Assembly (NCBI RefSeq): GCF_011752975.1
Contig: NZ_VWWP01000004.1
Span: forward strand, 290,654 to 354,653
Direction of reading: 5' to 3'
Length of the DNA stretch: 64,000 bases
Origin: Chryseobacterium sp. Tr-659
GTDB taxonomy: Bacteria > Bacteroidota > Bacteroidia > Flavobacteriales > Weeksellaceae
The translations under genes were made by a program, and so were the position numbers. A model generated the notes under the pieces. It worked only from the letters and a program-made list of their open reading frames with translations. It was not told the origin of the DNA and searched no databases. Shown here piece after piece: positions 1-9,020 of the stretch. Within the stretch, counting starts at the first letter, position 1; each line of letters begins with the position of its first letter.

Positions 1-273
1 CCTGTCTTGTCTATTATTCCCTATGCCGATGAAGAGGAAGCCATCGCTATTGCCAACGATACTACTTATGGACTGGCCGCCTACATCAGTTCTTCTGATA
101 GGGAGCGTGCAGAAAATATAGCCGCACAAATTGATGCAGGAAGAGTTTGTATCAACGGTTTCTCACATGATCCTTTCGCTCCTTTCGGAGGTTTTAAACA
201 AAGCGGTATCGGGCGTGAGTATGGTGTTTTTGGATTGGAAGCTTATCTGGAACCCAAAGCTATTCTGGCATAA
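1..273 (+). CDS. Aldehyde dehydrogenase, C-terminal fragment (cut by window edge)
   Basis: The frame is open from base 1, so the start lies outside the window and about 90 C-terminal residues are seen. The segment has the end of an NAD(P)-dependent aldehyde dehydrogenase: the [14 protein letters not shown] block of the catalytic/oligomerisation domain and the late [14 protein letters not shown] motif. The catalytic Cys and the cofactor domain are not in view, so the substrate cannot be named. A strong hairpin follows the stop. The next gene on the same strand is an AraC-type regulator, which may control it, but adjacency is the only evidence. Confidence 0.9.
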   Translation, partial: PVLSIIPYADEEEAIAIANDTTYGLAAYISSSDRERAENIAAQIDAGRVCINGFSHDPFAPFGGFKQSGIGREYGVFGLEAYLEPKAILA

Positions 274-279
274 TATGTT

Positions 280-328
280 AATCCTCACAGCTGAATCAAT
301 GAATATCCGACTGTGAGGATTATCTTTT
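280..328 (+). terminator. Intrinsic terminator after the aldehyde dehydrogenase
   Basis: A perfect 11-bp stem (AATCCTCACAG at 280-290 with its complement at 311-321) encloses a 20-nt loop and is followed by ATCTTTT. It lies 7 bases after the stop codon. Confidence 0.6.
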
Positions 329-340
329 CTAAAAAGTTTG

Positions 341-348
341 TAAGTTTG
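341..348 (+). promoter_or_regulatory. Bacteroidota -7 box for the AraC gene
   Basis: TAAGTTTG matches the TAnnTTTG consensus exactly and lies 30 bases before the ATG of the regulator. No clear -33 TTG was found at the expected spacing, so this is a plausible rather than a firm promoter. Confidence 0.4.
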
Positions 349-377
349 AATAAAACCCGGTAAAATAAGACTGAATT

Positions 378-1175
378 ATGGATGATCATACCATTCCTTT
401 TCCTATCAACTATTCCTGTCATTTTTCAGAATTCAGGGAAGGCGAACAATTTTCACAGGTTCATAGTCTGGGACTGATCCTTTCTGGTGAAATGGAGCTG
501 AATGACGGAATTACAAAAACCGTATTCAAGGAAGGAGAACTTTATTCTTCAAGGAAAAACCGTTTGCTAAAGTTTGCAAAATATCCTCCTAAAAACGGAG
601 AAATAAAAACAGTTTCCATTTATTTTGATGATTCTGTTCTGCATGATTTCAGCCGGGAATATGGATATCAGGCAGAAAAAAAAGAAAATATCCCTGCATT
701 TATAAAACCGGATCATAAAGCGTTGGTTACTTTTATGCATTCTCTTATGGCCTATGAGGAACTTCCTGCTTCGGAGGAACTTCTTCGTATCAAACAAAAG
801 GAAGCACTATTGCTTTTATTGAATTATGATCCTTCGCTTAAAGATGTTTTATTTGATTTTTCTGAGCCTTATAAAATAGATATTGAAACTTTTATGAACA
901 GAAATTTTCATTTCAATGTGAATGTTGAACGCTTTGCTTATCTTACAGGGAGAAGTTTATCTGCATTCAAAAGGGATTTTCAGAAAACTTTTGGTTTACC
1001 GCCAAGACAATGGCTTCAGCTCCGAAGGCTGAAAGAAGCCCATTTTCTGCTTACTCAAAAAGGAAGATCAGTTTCTGATATCTATCTGGATCTGGGATTT
1101 GAGAACCTATCTCATTTTTCTTTTGCTTTCAAAAAACAGTTTGGTTATCCTCCCAGTACATTGCAGGCTAAATGA
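378..1175 (+). CDS. AraC family transcriptional regulator
   Basis: A 265-residue cytoplasmic DNA-binding protein. Residues 1-150 or so form a divergent cupin-like ligand/dimerisation half. Residues about 165-265 carry the AraC/XylS double helix-turn-helix: first helix pair around VERFAYLTGRSLSAFKRDF, then the family hallmark near the C-terminus (DIYLDLGFENLSHFSFAFKK followed by GYPPS). It sits just downstream of the aldehyde dehydrogenase on the same strand and convergent to metE. The target is unknown; the dehydrogenase gene is the obvious candidate by position only. Confidence 0.9.
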   Translation: MDDHTIPFPINYSCHFSEFREGEQFSQVHSLGLILSGEMELNDGITKTVFKEGELYSSRKNRLLKFAKYPPKNGEIKTVSIYFDDSVLHDFSREYGYQAEKKENIPAFIKPDHKALVTFMHSLMAYEELPASEELLRIKQKEALLLLLNYDPSLKDVLFDFSEPYKIDIETFMNRNFHFNVNVERFAYLTGRSLSAFKRDFQKTFGLPPRQWLQLRRLKEAHFLLTQKGRSVSDIYLDLGFENLSHFSFAFKKQFGYPPSTLQAK

Positions 1176-1261
1176 TCTGTATAAAAAATAACAGGCCACA
1201 ACTACAATTGTTATCACCACAATTTTGGTTACGAGATCATTTTTAAAGCAAATAAAAACAA

Positions 1262-1288
1262 ACCGCGCTATGAATATCATAACACGGT
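1262..1288 (-). terminator. Terminator of metE (minus strand)
   Basis: Read on the minus strand, an 11-bp stem with two G-U pairs (1278-1288 with 1262-1272) closes a 5-nt loop and is followed by TTGTTTTTATTT. It lies about 35 bases beyond the metE stop, between convergent genes. Confidence 0.55.
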
Positions 1289-1324
1289 CTGAACTTTATG
1301 GAAACTAATTATTTTTACATACTC

Positions 1325-3628
1325 TTACACAGCATATTCAATGGAAGCTTCTTTTGCTGCAGCTACCATCGCAATCAGTGCTTTTTCAGTTTCATCCCAA
1401 TGTCTTGTTTTTAATCCACAGTCGGGATTTACCCAAAGCTGGTTTGCAGGAATTACATTCTGTGCTTTTCTCAACAGTTCAATCATTTCTTCTTTTGACG
1501 GAACTCTTGGTGAGTGAATATCATATACTCCGGGTCCTATCTCGTTCGGATATTTGAAATCTGCGAAAGCATTCAGAAGTTCCATTTGTGAACGGGAACA
1601 TTCTATGGTAATTACATCAGCATCCATATCTGCAATATTTTCAATAATATCATTGAATTCGGAATAGCACATATGGGTATGGATCTGCGTTGCGTCTTCT
1701 ACCCCGCTTGCTGAGATCCTGAAGGCTTCCACGGCCCATTTCAGGTAATTCTGCCAGTCTGTTTTTCTTAACGGAAGACCTTCTCTTATGGCCGGTTCAT
1801 CAATCTGAATGATTCTGATTCCTGCTTTTTCAAGATCTACCACTTCATCACGAATTGCCAGCGCAATTTGTTTACAAGTCTCTGAACGAGGCTGGTCATC
1901 ACGTACAAATGACCATTGCAAAATGGTAACAGGTCCTGTCAGCATCCCTTTTACCCACTTTTCAGTCTGGGATTGTGCGTATTGAGACCAATATACAGTC
2001 ATCGGATCAGGGCGTGAAACATCACCGAAGATCACCGGAGGCTTTACACAACGGCTTCCGTAGCTTTGCACCCAGCCATTCTTCGTGAATACAAATCCTT
2101 TCAGCTGTTCTCCGAAATATTCCACCATATCGTTTCGTTCAAATTCTCCGTGAACCAAAACATCAATACCGATTTCTTCCTGCCAGCGGATCGTTCTTTG
2201 GGTCTCTTCTTTCAGTAGAATATCATATTGTTCTGCCGTAAGATCTCCTTTTTTAAATTTTGCTCTCCAGCTTCTTACTTCTGTAGTCTGTGGAAATGAG
2301 CCAATGGTTGTTGTCGGAAATAATGGGAGCTGCAATACCTGCTGCTGTTCTTCTTTACGGATTTTAAACGTATTTTTTCTTTGTGCATCTTCTTCTGTAA
2401 CCGCATTGGCTCTTTGTTTCACTTCTTCATTATGAATAAGGGAAGATGTTTTTCTGCCAGCAACAGCTTTTTTGTTTTCCTCAAAATCAGCAAGGATATT
2501 TTCATCAGCGGTTCCGGCTGCAAGCTCTTTTAGATTCACAACTTCTTTTACTTTCTGTTTAGCAAAAGCCAGCCAGTTTTTAATTTCAGGATTAAGATGA
2601 GTTTCAAAATCAAGGTCGCATGGTGAGTGAAGCAATGAGCATGACGGAGCTATAAGAACTCTGTCTGATCCTAATTGAGCTGCTGCTTTTTTAATGAAGG
2701 AAAGAGATTTTTCATAATCATTTTTCCAGATATTCCTTCCGTCAATAAGCCCTAATGATAAACTCAGACCTTCAGGAACTGCATTCAATACCTCTTCCAG
2801 CTGCTCAGGATTTCTTACCAGATCAACATGTAATACATTGACAGGAAGTGAGGCTGCAAGAGATAAGTTATCTTTTAATCCTTCAAAATAAGTTGCAATA
2901 ATGAACTTCAGTTTCGGGAATTTTTTTCTTATTTCGGAATAAATGTAGCCGTAAGTTTCTTTGGCTTTTTCCGTTAAATCCAGTGCTAAAAATGGTTCAT
3001 CAAACTGAATCCATTCCGCACCCTGCTCCTGAAGCTTATTTAAAATATCAAAATAAACCGGAAGAAGATTTTGTGCCAGGTCCAATTTATCAAATCCTTC
3101 TTCTTTTTCCTTTCCTAACAGAAGATAAGAAACAAGGCCGATAATAACAGGTTTCGCATTAATTCCAGCTTGTTTTGCACCGGCAAATTCATTAAAAATT
3201 TTATCTGAACTCAGTTTAAACTGTTGGTTCTTGTAAAATTCGGGAACGATATAATGGTAATTGGTATCAAACCATTTTGTCATTTCCATTGCTGTAATAT
3301 CCAATCCTTCTTTCTGATATCCTCTTGCCATTGCGAAATAAAGATCCAGTTCAGAGTTATTCTTTTTTAGAACTACTTCATGATAACGGGTCGGGATTGC
3401 CCCAACAATTAAGCTCATATCAAGTACCTGATCATAATAGGAGAAGTCATTACACGGAATAAGATCTATTCCAGCTTCTTTCTGAATATTCCAGTTTTGA
3501 TTACAGATATTTCTTCCCGCAGTAAGAAGTTCTTCCAAAACAATTTTACCTGCCCAATACTGTTCGCAGGCTTTTTTAAGTTCTCTTTTGCTACCAATAC
3601 GCGGATAGCCCAGAATGTGAGTTTGCAT
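1325..3628 (-). CDS. metE: Cobalamin-independent methionine synthase
   Basis: 5-methyltetrahydropteroyltriglutamate-homocysteine methyltransferase, 767 residues, cytoplasmic; it makes methionine without B12. The start was set at the ATG giving MQTHILGYPRIGS, the conserved MetE N-terminus; the frame stays open 35 codons further upstream, into the riboswitch leader, but that stretch is not MetE-like. The zinc/homocysteine ligands are all visible as H652 and C654 (HMC), E676 (IEC) and C737 (PDCG), each offset by +11 from the E. coli residues. A cobalamin riboswitch lies upstream on the same strand, the classic arrangement for shutting off metE when B12 allows MetH to work. Confidence 0.97.
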   Translation of the reverse strand: MQTHILGYPRIGSKRELKKACEQYWAGKIVLEELLTAGRNICNQNWNIQKEAGIDLIPCNDFSYYDQVLDMSLIVGAIPTRYHEVVLKKNNSELDLYFAMARGYQKEGLDITAMEMTKWFDTNYHYIVPEFYKNQQFKLSSDKIFNEFAGAKQAGINAKPVIIGLVSYLLLGKEKEEGFDKLDLAQNLLPVYFDILNKLQEQGAEWIQFDEPFLALDLTEKAKETYGYIYSEIRKKFPKLKFIIATYFEGLKDNLSLAASLPVNVLHVDLVRNPEQLEEVLNAVPEGLSLSLGLIDGRNIWKNDYEKSLSFIKKAAAQLGSDRVLIAPSCSLLHSPCDLDFETHLNPEIKNWLAFAKQKVKEVVNLKELAAGTADENILADFEENKKAVAGRKTSSLIHNEEVKQRANAVTEEDAQRKNTFKIRKEEQQQVLQLPLFPTTTIGSFPQTTEVRSWRAKFKKGDLTAEQYDILLKEETQRTIRWQEEIGIDVLVHGEFERNDMVEYFGEQLKGFVFTKNGWVQSYGSRCVKPPVIFGDVSRPDPMTVYWSQYAQSQTEKWVKGMLTGPVTILQWSFVRDDQPRSETCKQIALAIRDEVVDLEKAGIRIIQIDEPAIREGLPLRKTDWQNYLKWAVEAFRISASGVEDATQIHTHMCYSEFNDIIENIADMDADVITIECSRSQMELLNAFADFKYPNEIGPGVYDIHSPRVPSKEEMIELLRKAQNVIPANQLWVNPDCGLKTRHWDETEKALIAMVAAAKEASIEYAV

Positions 3629-3780
3629 TTTTTTTAACTTTTTGATTAGACTTGATTCTAAAGCTCTTTGAAATGCTTCGTAATGTTCTACGGAAATAAG
3701 GTTCTGGAAATAGTGATATACCCGGCAGTACAATTTCCCTTCACGAGAAAATGCATGGAGAATATATCATCTGTATGACC

Positions 3781-3960
3781 CGAAGCTTCAGACCGCGAAA
3801 GCATTGTCAATTCAGTAAAGGCAGGTCTCCTGACTTGTAACGGTTTTCGTCATCCTTCCCGCTTTCGGCAGTGGATATGCAAGGACAAAAACCTTTGGTA
3901 TGTTACTTACAGTTGCGCGACAGCTCGTGATTTTCACACGATTCCCTATTAATCTACCTT
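3781..3960 (-). ncRNA. Cobalamin riboswitch upstream of metE
   Basis: On the minus strand the order of conserved elements is that of a B12 aptamer: GGGAATCGTGTGAAAATCAC, then TGTCGCGCAACTGTAA, a CCACTG...GGGAAGG arm, and AAGTCAGGAGACCTGCC. The outer P1 helix pairs 3954-3960 with 3818-3824 (7 bp, one G-U). After the aptamer comes a GCTT/AAGC hairpin with a TCGCGGTCTG loop (about 3783-3804), almost identical to the one in the second riboswitch and likely the regulatory partner. The distance to the metE ATG is about 150 nt. Known role of the class: binding of cobalamin turns expression off. Confidence 0.95.
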
Positions 3961-4051
3961 AAGTAAAACCTTTCCTGTTTGATGAAGTATCTATAAAGAA
4001 CTGTACTTTTACGGGCATTCATTGTCTGCCATAAAAGATTTTAATTTTGTG

Positions 4052-4081
4052 TAAAATTAGCAATACAGAATAAAACAACAA
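4052..4081 (-). promoter_or_regulatory. Candidate promoter of the metE riboswitch transcript
   Basis: On the minus strand TTG (4081-4079), a 19-nt spacer and TAATTTTA (4059-4052) approximate the Bacteroidota -33/-7 pattern (seven of eight bases in the -7 box). This would start transcription roughly 85 nt before the aptamer. The match is weak and AT-rich context makes chance hits likely. Confidence 0.3.
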
Positions 4082-4143
4082 TAACTAATAAATAATTAAG
4101 CAAATTAAGCTTCAAAAACAATATAAAAAAGCATAAAATTCTT

Positions 4144-4151
4144 TATCTTTG
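4144..4151 (+). promoter_or_regulatory. Bacteroidota -7 box for the Lrp-type gene
   Basis: TATCTTTG matches TAnnTTTG exactly, 33 bases before the GTG start of the regulator. It diverges from the metE leader, so the 3961-4143 stretch holds two opposed promoters. Confidence 0.45.
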
Positions 4152-4183
4152 ATTGTTTTTATCATTTAAAAGAATAATATTCT

Positions 4184-4645
4184 GTGGAACAACTCGACGA
4201 AAAGGATGTACAGCTGCTAAGGCTTCTCCAGAAAAATGCAAAATTAACCGTAAAAGAACTCGCTAAAGAAGTAAACCTCTCTACCTCACCGGTTTTTGAA
4301 AGAGTAAAAAGACTGGAACAGGAAGGTTTTATTAAAAGATATGCCGCTGTTCTGGATGCTGAAAAGCTCAACCGCGGGTTTACCGTTTTCTGCCAGATCA
4401 AGCTGAAAATTCACGACAGATCTGTAGGCTATGATTTTGTAAAAGAAATTTTAGAAATTGAAGAAGTTGCCGAATGTTACAATATTTCCGGAGATTTTGA
4501 TTTCCTTTTGAAAGTTCAGGTCCGGGATATGAAGCATTATCAGGATTTTGTATTCAATAAATTGGGATCTGTAGATTCCATAGGAAGTACACACAGCACA
4601 TTTGTGATGGCTGAGGTAAAAAATAATCATGGACTGACCATTTAA
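4184..4645 (+). CDS. Lrp/AsnC family transcriptional regulator
   Basis: A 153-residue leucine-responsive-type regulator. It has an N-terminal winged HTH (residues about 1-60, LDEKDVQLLRLLQKNAKLTV then LAKEVNLSTSPVFERVKRL) and a C-terminal RAM/ACT-like effector domain (about 65-150, ending in the STHSTFVMAEVK strand). The start is GTG; no ATG is available at the right place. It diverges from the riboswitch-controlled metE and runs toward the valine-degradation genes. Lrp proteins often sense amino acids, so control of metE or of the valine genes is plausible but not shown by the sequence. Confidence 0.93.
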   Translation: MEQLDEKDVQLLRLLQKNAKLTVKELAKEVNLSTSPVFERVKRLEQEGFIKRYAAVLDAEKLNRGFTVFCQIKLKIHDRSVGYDFVKEILEIEEVAECYNISGDFDFLLKVQVRDMKHYQDFVFNKLGSVDSIGSTHSTFVMAEVKNNHGLTI

Positions 4646-4649
4646 ATAA

Positions 4650-4761
4650 TGGAAAATGGAAAACTTCAACAATGAAAGATGAAGAATCGGAAATTAAAAA
4701 TGATATTCCGATAATCTAACTTTTGTATTAATAGACTCTGGCTTCAATTTTCCATTTTCCA
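4650..4761. repeat. Spaced inverted repeat between convergent genes
   Basis: Arms of 14 bp (TGGAAAATGGAAAA at 4650-4663 and its exact complement at 4748-4761) enclose 84 bases between the Lrp-type gene and the end of the valine operon. The arms have the same GGAAAATGG/TTTTCCATT flavour as the other spacers of this operon. It may fold at the 3' end of either transcript; there is no compact terminator loop. Confidence 0.45.
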
Positions 4762-4766
4762 CTCAG

Positions 4767-5549
4767 TTAGTTTCCTTTAAAATCAGGACTTCGTTTTTCT
4801 ATGAAGGCTCCAATTCCTTCGTTGTGATCTTCTGTTGTAAATAATTCCCCGAATAGAGCTGCTTCCTGCTTTAAACCATCTGTGATATGCAATTCAAATC
4901 CTGTATTTAAGGACTGCTTAGCTTTAGCAACGGCAACAGGGCCTCTGGAAGCAATTGTTATTGCTAGTTTCTGAGCTTCGTTCATTAATTCTTCCGGGGC
5001 AAAGACATGATTCACAAAACCAAAATCTTTGCAAGCTTCTGCGGAATAAAATTCTCCTGAGAAAACCATTTCTCTTGCTTTATATAAACCAATTGCTCTC
5101 GGTAACCGCTGGGTTCCACCAAAGCAAGGTAATAACCCCAGCGTGGTTTCCGGTAATCCGAATTTTGCTTTTCCGCTGGCCAGAATAATATCACATGACA
5201 AAGCCAGCTCACAGCCTCCTCCTAACGCAAATCCGTTGACCGCCGCAATGACGGCAAACGGTAATTCTTCAATAGCATTAAAAGCGGTTTGAGCTGCGAT
5301 TGAAAACTCTTCGGCTTCTTTCGGGGTCATTTGCTGCATGGCTTTGATATCAGCTCCTGCAACAAAAGCTTTTTCTCCGGAACCTGTAATGATCAGTACC
5401 CGGATATTTTTATCTGATTTTATCTGATCTGCAAATGATTTCAGTTCTGTCAAAACCTGCTCATTTAATGCATTTAAGGCTTGCGGGCGGTTAATAGTCA
5501 ATGTTCCGATATGACCATTCTGCTGATATATTAGTGTTTCGAAAATCAT
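4767..5549 (-). CDS. Enoyl-CoA hydratase, probable methacrylyl-CoA hydratase
   Basis: A 260-residue crotonase-fold hydratase. The oxyanion-hole strands AGADIKAM (64-71) and GFALGGGCE (106-114) are visible. Both catalytic glutamates are present, E114 and E134 (GLPE), matching the E144/E164 pair of rat enoyl-CoA hydratase, so it should be an active hydratase. It is the last gene of the minus-strand valine unit; together with the acyl-CoA dehydrogenase, the hydrolase and the dehydrogenase upstream it fits hydration of methacrylyl-CoA to 3-hydroxyisobutyryl-CoA. A role in general beta-oxidation cannot be excluded. Confidence 0.92.
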   Translation of the reverse strand: MIFETLIYQQNGHIGTLTINRPQALNALNEQVLTELKSFADQIKSDKNIRVLIITGSGEKAFVAGADIKAMQQMTPKEAEEFSIAAQTAFNAIEELPFAVIAAVNGFALGGGCELALSCDIILASGKAKFGLPETTLGLLPCFGGTQRLPRAIGLYKAREMVFSGEFYSAEACKDFGFVNHVFAPEELMNEAQKLAITIASRGPVAVAKAKQSLNTGFELHITDGLKQEAALFGELFTTEDHNEGIGAFIEKRSPDFKGN

Positions 5550-5614
5550 TATTTATTTGATTCTTTTAAGTTGATAACTGAGAATGAAAAATTTCCCATT
5601 CTTCATTTCTTATT

Positions 5615-6499
5615 TTATGCTTTTCCATTCAAGAATTGAATGATGCTCGAAAAGTCAATCTTCCCGTTTCCTGCTTCACTCCACATTCTGTATAAATTCA
5701 AAGCGGTATTTCCTAAAGGTGTAGATGTTTTGGTTTCCAATCCTGCTTCTGCGGCCAATCCCAGATCCTTTGTCATCAGATCAACAGCAAAACCACCAGA
5801 GTAATTTCGGGAAGCAGGGGCATTTTCCATCACTCCGGGATAAGGATTATACACTTCCAGAGACCAGTTTTTCCCTGAGCTTTTCTGCATAATTTCGCTT
5901 AAAACATCTGGATCAAGTCCGTGTCTCACCCCAAGGTTGATCGCTTCTGAGGTTCCGATCATATGAATGGCCAGCAGCATATTATTACAGATCTTTGCTA
6001 CCTGTCCGGCACCGGATTCTCCGGCATGAAATATGTTCTGTCCCATACATTTCAGTATCGGGCGGGCTTTTTCGTAATCTTCCTGTTTACCTCCGACAAT
6101 AAATGTAAGCGTTCCTGCCTGAGCACCGGCTGTACCGCCTGAAACGGGAGCATCTATCATTTTGCAGCCTTTTGAAACGGCAAGTTTTGCAACAGAACGG
6201 GCTGTAACAGCATCAATGGTACTGCTGTCGATCAATAATGTATTGGGTTTAAGGCTGTCAATAAATTCTTCAGAATACAGTTCTGCAACGTGTTTTCCTG
6301 AAGGCAGCATCGATATTACTACATCTGCTTCCTTAGCAGCAGACAAAGCAGATTCAGTAACCTGCCCTCCTGCAGCAGCCAATGTTTTTAATGCTTCTTC
6401 CGAAAGATCAAAACCTATTACGCTGTGACCTTTCTTTATGAGGTTTACGGCCATCGGACCACCCATATTTCCTAATCCTATGAATGCTATATTTGACAT
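5615..6499 (-). CDS. mmsB: 3-hydroxyisobutyrate dehydrogenase
   Basis: A 294-residue NAD-dependent beta-hydroxyacid dehydrogenase that oxidises 3-hydroxyisobutyrate to methylmalonate semialdehyde. It has an N-terminal Rossmann fold with GLGNMG (8-13), the substrate-binding DAPVSGG motif (116-122), and the catalytic Lys about residue 169 in GAGQVAKICNN. Its length is normal for the family. It is flanked by the hydrolase that makes its substrate and lies in the same run as mmsA, which uses its product; this context separates it from tartronate semialdehyde or glyoxylate reductases of the same family. Confidence 0.92.
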   Translation of the reverse strand: MSNIAFIGLGNMGGPMAVNLIKKGHSVIGFDLSEEALKTLAAAGGQVTESALSAAKEADVVISMLPSGKHVAELYSEEFIDSLKPNTLLIDSSTIDAVTARSVAKLAVSKGCKMIDAPVSGGTAGAQAGTLTFIVGGKQEDYEKARPILKCMGQNIFHAGESGAGQVAKICNNMLLAIHMIGTSEAINLGVRHGLDPDVLSEIMQKSSGKNWSLEVYNPYPGVMENAPASRNYSGGFAVDLMTKDLGLAAEAGLETKTSTPLGNTALNLYRMWSEAGNGKIDFSSIIQFLNGKA

Positions 6500-6614
6500 T
6501 TTTTAATTAAAAATTGATAGTTAAAATTTGAAAATCATTAATTATAATCACTAATTGGAAACCTTAACGAATTGAAAATTATCTGATAAATGGCTTATTT
6601 CCGATCTTCAGTTC

Positions 6615-7703
6615 TCAGTTTTCCATTATTAATTTTCCAGTTTTTAATGGAACAAAATAGGAGTCTACCCATGCTTCCGTAATCTCTTCCAAGGTTGCCG
6701 GAGACCATTTTGGAGACATATCTTTATCTACCAGTAATGCCCGCACTCCTTCTGCGAAATCCGGATGAATACAGCACTGGCAGGATAAATTCAGTTCGGA
6801 TTGAAAAACTTCTTCCAGACTTAAATCTTTTCCTTCTTTCAACTGTCTGAAAATAATATGTGCAGAACTTGGGGAGCCGGCTTCAAAACTTTTCACCCCA
6901 TTATTTATCCACTCATCTTTATCATTGTGACCGAGTAGTATTTCTCTGAATTCTTCCAGTGAACTAACTCCTTCAAATTTTCGGATGAATGATTCATGCA
7001 ATGCTGCCTGGGAATCAGGAATATCATTTTGGGATACATTTTCCAGAATTTCTGAAACTATTTTATAAGGGTTCTCCTTCCAGTCTGCATGATGGAGGGC
7101 GTTGAGAATGGTTTCTTTTGAGGAAGATGCTGCATAATAATCTGCAAGACCTAAGAACTTACAGTCAGCACCGTCTAACCTTGCTCCTGTTAATCCCAAA
7201 TAAATTCCGAATGCGGAAGGCATTTTATTCAAAAACCAGGTTCCGCCCACATCAGGGTACAACCCGATAGTGATTTCAGGCATTGCCAGTTTGCTTCTTT
7301 CAGTAACAATTCTGTGTGAAGCTCCTACCATCAGACCGATTCCACCACCCATTACAATTCCATGCCCCCAAACGATAACCGGTTTCGGGTAAGTGTGAAT
7401 TGCATAATCTACCTGGTATTCTTTTGAAAAGAAATCAAAACAGTCCTGTGGAACCTGTGTTTTGTCAACTGAACGCTGCTCTATAATAGCATCATATAAT
7501 TTTCTCACATCACCGCCGGCACATAATGCTTTTTCGCCGGCTCCCTGAAGAAATATACAGGCTATTTCGCTGGATGTTTTCCAGTCTTCCAAAACAGTTT
7601 TCAATTCTTCTATCATTTCTAATGACAACGAATTGAGTGTTTTTTCTGAATTCAGGGTAATGATTCCGACTTTATTTTTTATTTCTGTTAGCAGTACACT
7701 CAT
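6615..7703 (-). CDS. 3-hydroxyisobutyryl-CoA hydrolase / enoyl-CoA hydratase-isomerase family
   Basis: A 362-residue crotonase-superfamily protein, longer than a hydratase (about 260) and of the length of HIBCH hydrolases. The CoA-binding loops CAGGDVRKLYD and GIVMGGGIGLM are visible, and the acidic residue in MPEITIGLYPDVGGTW falls where HIBCH has its active-site Glu. The C-terminal 100 residues are the HIBCH-specific extension (SPKWSPATLEEITE). It should hydrolyse 3-hydroxyisobutyryl-CoA to the free acid, feeding the adjacent dehydrogenase gene. Confidence 0.9.
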   Translation of the reverse strand: MSVLLTEIKNKVGIITLNSEKTLNSLSLEMIEELKTVLEDWKTSSEIACIFLQGAGEKALCAGGDVRKLYDAIIEQRSVDKTQVPQDCFDFFSKEYQVDYAIHTYPKPVIVWGHGIVMGGGIGLMVGASHRIVTERSKLAMPEITIGLYPDVGGTWFLNKMPSAFGIYLGLTGARLDGADCKFLGLADYYAASSSKETILNALHHADWKENPYKIVSEILENVSQNDIPDSQAALHESFIRKFEGVSSLEEFREILLGHNDKDEWINNGVKSFEAGSPSSAHIIFRQLKEGKDLSLEEVFQSELNLSCQCCIHPDFAEGVRALLVDKDMSPKWSPATLEEITEAWVDSYFVPLKTGKLIMEN

Positions 7704-7777
7704 TTTTAAATTAGTTAAAAATTGAAACTTAAAATTTGAAAATGTATGATTACCATTTTCCGTCTTTCATGTATTGA

Positions 7778-8938
7778 TTATCGTATTTGTAACGTAGCTC
7801 CTTCTTCTAATATTTTTCTTGAGATCACGAGTTTCATAATTTCGTTGGTTCCCTCAACTACCTGATGTACTCTTGCATCACGCATTAGTCTTTCTACTGG
7901 AAAATCCTGTGTACAACCGTAACCTCCTAATATCTGAAGCGCTTCATTGCATATATTGAAGCACATGTCCGTGGCCAGTCTTTTTGCCATAGCACAATAA
8001 GTTGTAGCATTTTTATCTTTAGAATCAAGCTTGAATGCAGCGAGTTGTACCATTTGACGGGCTGCAACCAGCTCAGTCACCATATCTGCAATTTTAAACT
8101 GAAGTGCCTGAAACTGTGCCAATGATTTCCCGAACTGCTGTCTTTCGTGCATATATCGCTGGGCCTGATTAATCGCTCCCTGCGCAGCTCCTACAGAACA
8201 TGTTCCGATATTAATTCTGCCTCCGTCCAGTCCTTTCAGAGCAATTTTGAATCCTTCTCCCAGCTTACCCAAAAGATATTTCTCATCTACCTCAACATGG
8301 TCTAAAAATACAAAACGTGTGGGTTGTGTATTCCAGCCCAGCTTTTTTTCTTTTTCTCCGAAACTGATCCCTTTTGCATCGGAAGGGATTGCAAAAGCAC
8401 TGATCCCTTTCGTTCCTGATTCTCCTGTACGAGCCATTACGATCAATACATCACTTTCTCCGGCTCCGGAAATAAAGGCTTTAGTTCCATTGATGATGTA
8501 TTTGCTTCCCTTTTTTACAGCTGTCGTTTTCAGTCCTGCTGCATCTGATCCGGAACCTGGTTCGGTAAGACAGTAAGAACCTAATGTTCTTCCTGAAGCC
8601 AGATCCGGACATAGTTCCTGTCTGATTTCATCATTTCCGAATTCATCTATCATCCACGATACCATATTGTGAATGGTAATATATGCTGTGGTGGAAGGAC
8701 ATGCAGAGGCCAGTTCTTCAAATATAATTGCAGCATCTAACCGTGACAATCCCAATCCGCCGGCATCTTCACTTGTATAGACTCCGCAGAATCCCAGTTC
8801 GCCAGCTTTGGTAATGGCTTCTCTTGGGAATTCCTTTTGGGCATCCCATTCTGAAGCATACGGAAAAAGCTCTTTTTCAGCAAACTTTCTTGCGGCATCC
8901 TGAAATGCCAGCTGTTCTTCACTTAGATTAAACTCCAT
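7778..8938 (-). CDS. Acyl-CoA dehydrogenase, probable isobutyryl-CoA dehydrogenase
   Basis: A 386-residue FAD enzyme. N-terminal helical domain (1-120), middle beta domain with YCLTEPGSGSDAAGLKT, C-terminal four-helix domain with RQQFGKSLAQFQ and the late GGYGCTQDFPVERLMRDARV motif. The catalytic base is E362 in VVEGTNEI, the position used by short-chain and isobutyryl-CoA dehydrogenases; isovaleryl-CoA dehydrogenases place it elsewhere. Flanking valine-catabolic genes make isobutyryl-CoA the likely substrate. It needs electron-transfer flavoprotein, which is not in the window. Confidence 0.92.
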   Translation of the reverse strand: MEFNLSEEQLAFQDAARKFAEKELFPYASEWDAQKEFPREAITKAGELGFCGVYTSEDAGGLGLSRLDAAIIFEELASACPSTTAYITIHNMVSWMIDEFGNDEIRQELCPDLASGRTLGSYCLTEPGSGSDAAGLKTTAVKKGSKYIINGTKAFISGAGESDVLIVMARTGESGTKGISAFAIPSDAKGISFGEKEKKLGWNTQPTRFVFLDHVEVDEKYLLGKLGEGFKIALKGLDGGRINIGTCSVGAAQGAINQAQRYMHERQQFGKSLAQFQALQFKIADMVTELVAARQMVQLAAFKLDSKDKNATTYCAMAKRLATDMCFNICNEALQILGGYGCTQDFPVERLMRDARVHQVVEGTNEIMKLVISRKILEEGATLQIR

Positions 8939-9020
8939 AGTATTTAATTGATAGTTAAAAATGAAAAGTGGAAAATTGTTACCCGAAAATTGATATCTTC
9001 TTTCAACTTTCCACTTTCAA

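Noticed and set aside
3629..3733. In-frame 35-codon N-terminal extension of MetE
   Set aside because: The extension has no similarity to MetE and lies in the riboswitch leader; MetE conservation starts at MQTHILGYPRIGS.
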